Below are positions 58,158 through 64,000 of a DNA stretch of 64,000 nucleotides, piece after piece; position 1 is the stretch's first letter; each line of letters starts with the position of its first letter. The notes under the pieces were generated by a model. It was not told the origin of the DNA and did no database searches. It worked only from the letters and a program-made list of their open reading frames with translations. The DNA comes from Bicyclus anynana (taxonomy: Eukaryota > Arthropoda > Insecta > Lepidoptera > Nymphalidae): the NCBI RefSeq assembly GCF_947172395.1, contig NC_069092.1, positions 11,081,418 to 11,145,417 of the forward strand. The letters run 5' to 3'. A program made the translations under genes and the position numbers.

Positions 58158-58187
58158 GATCGAAAAGAAATTTATTTCTTTTCGATC
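58158..58187. repeat. Hairpin, 14-bp arms
   Basis: gatcgaaaagaaat and atttcttttcgatc separated by two bases, in the left part of the hAT element. Confidence 0.9.
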
Positions 58188-58248
58188 GTCTATATTTAAA
58201 GCGAAGAGATGAACGCGACGTGCGCGAAATTATTTCTAATAGAGGCGT

Positions 58249-58640
58249 CTTTCTTTACCTATGGTGCAGGGAGTGCGTTGATTTTAACCCGGGTATATAC
58301 AGGTAATAGAGGGTGCTAGTGTGATGATTGCACCCGGGCGCTGCGTGAGCTAGAGAGTCTTTACTTATAGTGCAGGGGGTGCGTTACACCCGGGTGTCGC
58401 GATCTCAGGGGCGCCCAAACGCCACTCGCCGCGCGGGTTTTATAGGTACTAGGGGGCGCTACGGTGATGATTGCACCCGGGCGCTACGTGAGCTAGAGTC
58501 TTTACCTGTAGTGCATGGGGTGCGTTACACCCGGGTGCCGCGATCTCAGGGGCGCCCAAGCGCCACTCGCCGCGCGGGTTCTATAGGTACTAGGGGGCGT
58601 TAGGGTGATGATTGCACCCAGGCACTACGTGATCGAGAGA
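58249..58640. repeat. GC-rich 142-bp minisatellite
   Basis: gtgatgattgcaccc recurs at 58321, 58463 and 58605, exactly 142 bp apart. Units contain cgcgatctcaggggcgccca and a cgccactcgccgcgcgggtt segment. A degenerate, shortened unit precedes. The 77-codon frame at 58370-58603 is a product of the repeat. Confidence 0.92.
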
Positions 58641-58989
58641 CGGTATTGTGCCTGATTTTCAATTGGCCTGAGTATGGTCAAAATCTTCGCGTTCCATAAG
58701 TTCGTAGCCTAAGTAAACCAGGAAACTACAAAGCTATAATTTTTTAGTTAATTTATTTTTCAACTTTATTTAGAGCTCAATACACTTATTTTGTTGGCCT
58801 GGAAACATTTCTATACCAGCTATTTTTTTTCTTTAAACTCTTAGAAAATGCATAGACCACTTTCATAAAAATTTTGAACTCGATAAGTGCTTTTTCTAGC
58901 TTCGGAAATAGATAAAAGTCGATGATCGAGACGAGACTAGATCATATGAATATGGTGGTAAGGTAAGAATTCTAAATTATACTGATGAA

Positions 58990-59044
58990 TTTCTGCTATG
59001 CTTTTAACAAACGTTTCACACGTTTGTTAAAAGCATAGCAGAAA
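58990..59044. repeat. Hairpin with 25-bp perfect arms, 5-bp loop
   Basis: Arms 58990-59014 and 59020-59044, loop ttcac. Imperfect direct repeats aaattatactgatgaa and aaattatcctgatgaa flank it. Confidence 0.95.
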
Positions 59045-59504
59045 CTCGCAAATTATCCTGATGAAACAAAACTTTTCTTCTCAATGATCATGGCCATTTT
59101 TCTTTAATTTGTCCTCTGAAACATCGCAGCAGATTTCACTATTAAGCAGAGTTTATATTTACGCCTTTTTTTAGTAATCCACCGTAATTACATCCAGTGA
59201 ATCTCAAAAAACTAAGGCCATTACTTTTGCAACACGCAAAACCGCTTCTGCCTTTTTGGAACATTGGATCCTGGTCGTGTCCACTTTTTAGACTGTACTT
59301 TTGTTTCTGGAGTTAAAGTAATATACTCAGGTTTTAACCATGGTCACAAAACATACAAAAAAGTATCTGCCTCAAACAACTCCAAGCAGTTGCGAAAATT
59401 CGTCAGTCGATCGCGTATTTGTTCAACTCAAAGAAGCCAAGGCGATTATGTGATGTTTGCCTTCTGTTGAGATGCCAATAGTGTCAGCTATCTTCCTAAA
59501 AGTC

Positions 59505-59639
59505 AATCTATCTATCTATCTATCTATACTATAGTAAAAGAGAAGAAATCGAGTGTCTGTACTTTGCCCAAATTTAACTAAAATCAAGTTAGGGCAATTA
59601 GAAATGAGCAATTGAATACGAAAACATTTTTTTTAATTT

Positions 59640-59678
<39 letters not shown>

Positions 59679-59682
59679 CTTC
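59505..59682. repeat. Microsatellites (atct)n and (ctgt)n
   Basis: A tatc/atct run at about 59505-59527 and an uninterrupted ctgt run at 59643-59678. Confidence 0.9.
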
Positions 59683-59805
59683 TGTCTGAATGTTCGCGCT
59701 ATTCTCTGGTTCTAATGGACGGATTTTGATGTGGATTTCACAAATAGATTAAGCATAGTCCAGGGCAACATATAGGCTTTGTTTCATTAAGATCGGATAT
59801 ATAGC

Positions 59806-60035
59806 AAAAAACGCGAACTTTATTATACACCGGCCTTCAACGGAGGGTTTGTAATAGGGCTTTCGACCGTGGCTATGGCTGGGCATTTTATCCGAGCGCA
59901 AAAAACGCGCGGCCTTCGGCCGCGAACTTTATTTTACACCAGCCTTCGGCCAGGGGTTTGTAATAGGGCTTTCGACTGTGGTTATGGCTGGGTATTTTAC
60001 CCAAGCGCAAAAATCGCGTACCTTCGGCCGAGCAC
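59806..60035. repeat. Short tandem duplication with palindromic cores
   Basis: caaaaaacgcg recurs at 59805, 59899 and, altered, about 60008. Units share gggtttgtaatagggctttc and contain a small ggccttcggcc palindrome. Confidence 0.8.
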
Positions 60036-60059
60036 TTTATAATATACTACTATATCATA

Positions 60060-60282
60060 AAAAAGTTTTCATTAAATTAAAAGCGAAACATAACATCGTA
60101 TGTGCTATCTTCTGATCAGTTTGAAGGCGGTACCAAGTTAGTGCTGTGTTAATTGAAGCCGTACCTGAAAGAAGTGTCTGAAAATCCAGTTAAAATCTTT
60201 ATGATTTAAACGGCTTGAATCGAATCGAAATCGAACGGTCGAATTGAGAAACCTCCTCCTTTTTTTGAAGTCGGTTAAAAAT
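60060..60282 (+). mobile_element. Family E segment inside the hAT element
   Basis: Contains taacatcgtatgtgctatct, gatcagtttgaaggcggtac, aatctttatgatttaaacgg and the end ttttttgaagtcggttaaaa. It was either inserted into, or picked up by, the hAT element. Confidence 0.7.
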
Positions 60283-60409
60283 ATATGTATGTATGGCTAC
60301 GAACTTTTCAAACGTCCCTAGTATATAATGTTAGGAGCAAACAGGAAAGGCGCCATAATTGGATCTCGCTCCATTCTAAAATTTACCTCGGTCCGGCGCT
60401 GCTTATATT

Positions 60410-62069
60410 CAACAAAACCCAGCCTTGAGTGTCTACGGAATGGGTTTGAAATACAGATGCAACTTTGATTGAGTTGCAGATTGGTTTGTGACCGTGTGCA
60501 TTTTATACGACTCAATTATAATCTTGTTTTAGTTGCATATGCGTCGAAAACTATGCGGAAACAACTGTACGATTGACAGCGAAGTTTCTTTTTTCTAATA
60601 AAAAAGAAAAAAACGTTATACCGTGATTTATTACAAATGTGAATACTACAGTATAAAGGAAAGCCCATGGCTTTATCTGCGTTAAATTTGCGGGAACTAT
60701 GATTTTTTTACTGGACAAAAAGTAGCCTACATGTCGCTCAGTAGTCCTATCTATCTTTCAATGAAAGTGCCATTAAAATCAACCGGACAAAAAGACAGAC
60801 AGACAACAATTTAAAAAGAGTTTGCGTGTTACTATAAATATGTAGGTATAAGGACTTAAAATCAGATATAGAAACTTAAATTTAAGTAATTAAAAAAAAA
60901 CATCTGCTGGACAGCTAAACACTCAATTTGCAACCACCACGTCCATATATTCAGGTCTCCGTGCAAACAAATTGCATAGACTACGAAACGCTGCCAGCCG
61001 ACGATTTTCGTCAATCGCCGGGACAAAGACGAGGGTGAATACTAAAGGCGACGAACACTCGAGCAAGTTTTCCATCAGGCGACACGCCGTGTGCCTCTTT
61101 CATACCCAGCTTTTGAGATCCCGCGGAAGATTAGGCACTAGTTCCTACGGTGTTACTTTAGTGATGTGCGTTATTGATCTAATTTTTCATCGATGAATAT
61201 TATTCATTTGCAATTAAATATTAAACATACATTTTAAATTAATTTTTACAAACTTTCACAAATAAAGTCTTTAGGTCAAATCTTGTGATTAAATTTTAAA
61301 ACAGTGATTCTTAACTGAAGTTTTTCATAAACAATTAGTTTGAATGATAATTAAATTTTATTATACCTAAATAAATAAAGTTATTCTAAATTGAATATGG
61401 TGTAGGTACTCCCAAATATTTTTCAGACAACCCTATGATACGAGTACCTTATTAAAAATAAAATGCTTGTAAGGTTTATTTGTTTAGGATAAACTTGCAA
61501 TTGAGCTGAGAAACAAACCAAACTGATTTCTACTGACTCTTCTCAGACTAAGGGCGCTTTTAAATCCTTTAGAGTTTTAATTTTAGATCTACGGTGTTAA
61601 TTAAATAGTAAATCACCACAGTGTAGAAAATACTAATGTGTAAATATATACGCGATATACGATACTCAATTTTGTAATTACTAAACATAATGAATATCGA
61701 TAACATCCACACTCCCTTGGGGTAACATCCCTAGTTCGTTATTGCACGTCATCACTAGTGTAACTTCTGACGCCCCACCACTCCAATGCGATGATTCAGC
61801 ATTCTTTATTCCGAAAGCCTTTTACAAATCCACTCTTTCATACTTGGCTTCGACAATTCCACTCTTAGTTCTCACGTGGGTTGAGATAATGTGTAAAACT
61901 ATCCGAGCGCGTGTCTATTCACCGTTCAACAATTTCTCATTCACAAGTGCGAAATCGATCTAAAAACGGCCAAGTGTGTGTCGACGTCGCATCTAGAGTT
62001 CCGTATAAGTTAATTACTTGTTAAATGTTAATGTTAAATTCTTTGACGTCTGCCATAAGATGTTCGTTC
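60410..62069. other. Unassigned DNA
   Basis: 60655-60830 is a decayed Helitron-like segment (actatgatttttttactgg, aaaagtagcctac, aaaagacagacag). 60975-61160 is more GC-balanced, with a 74-codon frame of no recognised family. No gene. Confidence 0.4.
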
Positions 62070-62188
62070 GTCCATATTCGGCTCACTGCTGAGCTCGAGT
62101 CTCCTCTCAGAATGAGAGAGGTTAGCTCGTTAGCTCGCTGATCCAATGCAGATTGGCAAATTTCACACTCGTAAAGAATTAAGAAAAT
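62070..62188 (-). mobile_element. SINE family A, 3' third
   Basis: tcggctcactgctgagctcg to the aattaagaaaatg segment; adjoins a LINE end on the same strand. Confidence 0.8.
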
Positions 62189-62786
62189 GTTTTTCAGCAT
62201 TTCTAATGGGTGTTGTTACAAAGAGGCCAATGAGTAACTTAACCTGGTGAGACCAGCGGGTAGGTGATCGGGCGCGTGGTCGTTTTCCCTCCTCCTTGCC
62301 CACCACTATTAGTTTATCCAGATTATCGAGAAGGCGACGGGCTATATGGCCAATGTAACTTGAAATCCTCTGGTAACATACAGTTGAAAGTATAGTGGAA
62401 ATGCAAAACTGTTTCAGTATCGAGATGTTTGTTCTTCTAGCGGTCCACGGTATACGAAGCATCCTTATCTAACACCACATCTCAAAGGCATCTATCTTCT
62501 TTCTGTCTGTGGCCCTTATCTTCCAGGCTTCGGCGCCATAAAGGAAAATTGAGAAGACTAAAGTTCTAACGAGTCACTTCTTGGTGTTATTGCTTTGCCA
62601 AATTCTCATTAGTTTGGTCATAGCATTTTTGGAGATTTGGATGCGTCTTCTAATGTCCTGCTGACTTCCTCCCCTGTCTGACAGTAACGACCTAAGGTAG
62701 ACAAATTCAAAAAAATAAAAAATAGTATAATTTCTTTGAAAATATGAAAGTCTAAGCTCCATTACGAAGCAGAATATTATCCTCAC
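62163..62786 (-). mobile_element. RTE-like LINE ORF C-terminus with two in-frame stops
   Basis: A single frame runs from 62786 to 62163, interrupted by stops near 62572 and 62464. Motifs in order: DIRRRIQISKNAMTKL, LVRTLVFSIFLYGAEAW, DRKKIDAFEMWC, RMLRIPWTARRTNISIL, SSYIGHIARR, RARSPTRWSHQVK. This order is that of the segment after the reverse transcriptase in many insect LINE ORFs. The copy is dead. Same family as 41020-41410. Confidence 0.87.
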
Positions 62787-63000
62787 GGTAATTTCACAAA
62801 CTCTCGCTAGTGTAAACTAATGCGATAAAATTGGGTAGCGTTACAGGATTCAGTATAACTTTGTTAAATTATGAAAGTTCCCCAGTGGACCGGTACTTGA
62901 AGTTTGGTCGGTCAGTTTATAGCGCTTTAATTTAATACTTATTCAAAAACTTCGGCTAGATGTGTCAGTCTCACTATAACCTATTTAATTAGCAAATTTG

Positions 63001-63330
63001 ACGGCCTCCGTGGCGCAGTGGTATGCGCGGTAGACTTACAAAACGGAGATCCCGGGTTCGATCCCCAGCTGGGCAGATTGAGATTTTCTCAATTGGTCCA
63101 GGTCTGGGAGGCTTTGGCCGTGGCTAGTTACCACCCTACTGTCAAAGACGTACCGCCAAGCGATTTAGCGTTCCGGTACGATGTCGTGTAGAAACCGTGT
63201 GTGAGTGTGGATTTTTATTCTCCTGCTAACAAGTTAGCCCGCTTCCACCTTAGACTGCATCATCACTTACCATCAGGTGAGATTGTAGTCAAGGGTTAAG
63301 TTGTCAAAAATAAAAAATAAATAAAAAAAA
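63001..63330 (+). mobile_element. SINE family B, full length
   Basis: Head with A box tggcgcagtgg and B box gggttcgatcccc; complete body with a small deletion after ggtctggg; A-rich tail. Confidence 0.9.
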
Positions 63331-63351
63331 TATTAAAGCCCTACTAACCTT

Positions 63352-63430
63352 ACTAGCGGACGCCTGCAATTTCATCCGCGTGGAAATCAGTTTTTCACAA
63401 ATCCCGCGGGAACCATGGATTTATCTCAAA
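63352..63430 (-). mobile_element. Helitron-like 3' end
   Basis: ctagcggacgcctgcaattt and ttcacaaatcccgcgggaac; truncated at the right. Confidence 0.7.
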
Positions 63431-64000
63431 AACTAATATACTCGTAACTATTTGAGATGAATCTTTTAGTTAAATAAAGTACGTGTAACTACGTACGAAA
63501 GTACTAACATCTCTAGGTGTCACAGAGTAGAAGATATTTAAAAAATCATTCAAGATATGTTTCGCCACAGTCACCGTCTAACGTTACACACTATTACTGA
63601 GAATCGAGGATCGATTCGACCGATCGATCGAGCTATCTATCCGTAATCTTGGGTAGATTATTAAAAACTTAGCTTGCATGCTACGATTGTGATTAGATAG
63701 TATAATATTTTAAACCCCATACGAAAATATTCAAAAAACTGTAGATTTGTATTTTATTAAAATAAATAATATATAATTGTTTATTTCGCTAAATGTATAT
63801 AAAATAAAGTGCAAAATAGAGTTTGAGAAGGTAAATAACGTTATTATGTAGTCTACATATTCATTCCCTGTAATTTTGGCTGCATGGTCGACGACCTTTG
63901 CCGTTTTGTAAAACTTAAATTGAAATAAAAAAAATTAAAATTACTAAAGTTAACCGCCAAAGAGTCGCCTCATCCGATTGCATGCATCTATTATTCATTC
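63431..64000. other. Unassigned AT-rich DNA to window end
   Basis: Contains a short palindromic run cgattcgaccgatcgatcga near 63612. No gene. Confidence 0.45.

Larger units (their letters stand above)
58077..60401. mobile_element. Non-autonomous hAT element, 2325 bp, perfect 8-bp TSD
   Basis: Left end CAGGGCCGGACCG and right end CGGTCCGGCGCTG are complementary at 12 of 13 positions. Direct repeat cttatatt at 58069-58076 and 60402-60409. No transposase frame is recognised inside, so it would depend on a partner. The interior holds a GC minisatellite, hairpins, microsatellites and a family E segment. Confidence 0.85.

Noticed and set aside
58370..58603. 77-codon frame with internal protein repeat
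   Set aside because: It is a by-product of the 142-bp GC minisatellite.

Overview
This is AT-rich insect nuclear DNA, almost certainly from a moth or butterfly. The repeat families point to Lepidoptera: two tRNA-headed SINE families, RTE-clade LINE 3' ends of the kind annotated in Heliconius, Helitron-like elements ending in a GCGGACG...CGTCCGC hairpin, and a jockey-clade LINE. I name the order with confidence and the family not at all. I found no convincing host protein-coding gene, tRNA gene, rRNA gene, miRNA precursor or CRISPR array. The window reads as intergenic DNA or the inside of a very large intron. Nearly every longer open frame is a transposable-element fragment, a shadow of one, or chance.

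Layout. 0-11 kb: a LINE 3' end nested in a MITE, SINEs, RTE tails, a large fold-back element (8.05-8.41 kb), a jockey LINE C-terminus on the minus strand (9.07-9.77 kb) and adjoining RTE tails (10.4-11.1 kb). 11-16 kb: mostly unassigned AT-rich sequence with a second MITE copy and a SINE. 16-22 kb: an RTE tail inside a Helitron, a 97-bp tandem repeat, a triple-hairpin element, a repeat bracketed by 189-bp near-identical direct repeats, and the first copy of an element that carries a conserved open frame. 22-31 kb: SINEs, a 1.5-kb long-period tandem array and a CR1/jockey-type LINE C-terminus. 31-44 kb: a twin-primed RTE insertion, many SINEs and Helitrons, a LINE split by another LINE, and the second copy of the open-frame element. 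44-58 kb: RTE insertions (one more with an inverted arm), a decayed LINE reverse transcriptase split by a SINE, a small hAT MITE and a perfect 78-bp palindrome. 58-60.4 kb: a 2.3-kb non-autonomous hAT element with 8-bp target duplications, holding a 142-bp GC-rich minisatellite, a hairpin and microsatellites. 60.4-64 kb: unassigned DNA, an RTE-like LINE C-terminus and a SINE.

The main story is a record of transposition. Target-site duplications are visible for at least ten insertions, so the relative order of several can be read directly: SINE into LINE, LINE into LINE, LINE into MITE, RTE into Helitron. SINE family A and the RTE family share a GAT-type terminal microsatellite, which suggests one machinery mobilised both. 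I see no new defence, RNA or metabolic system. The most unusual items are the hAT element with its internal arrays, the twin-primed RTE insertions, the perfect palindrome, the 189-bp flanking repeats, and the two-copy element with a shared translated segment.
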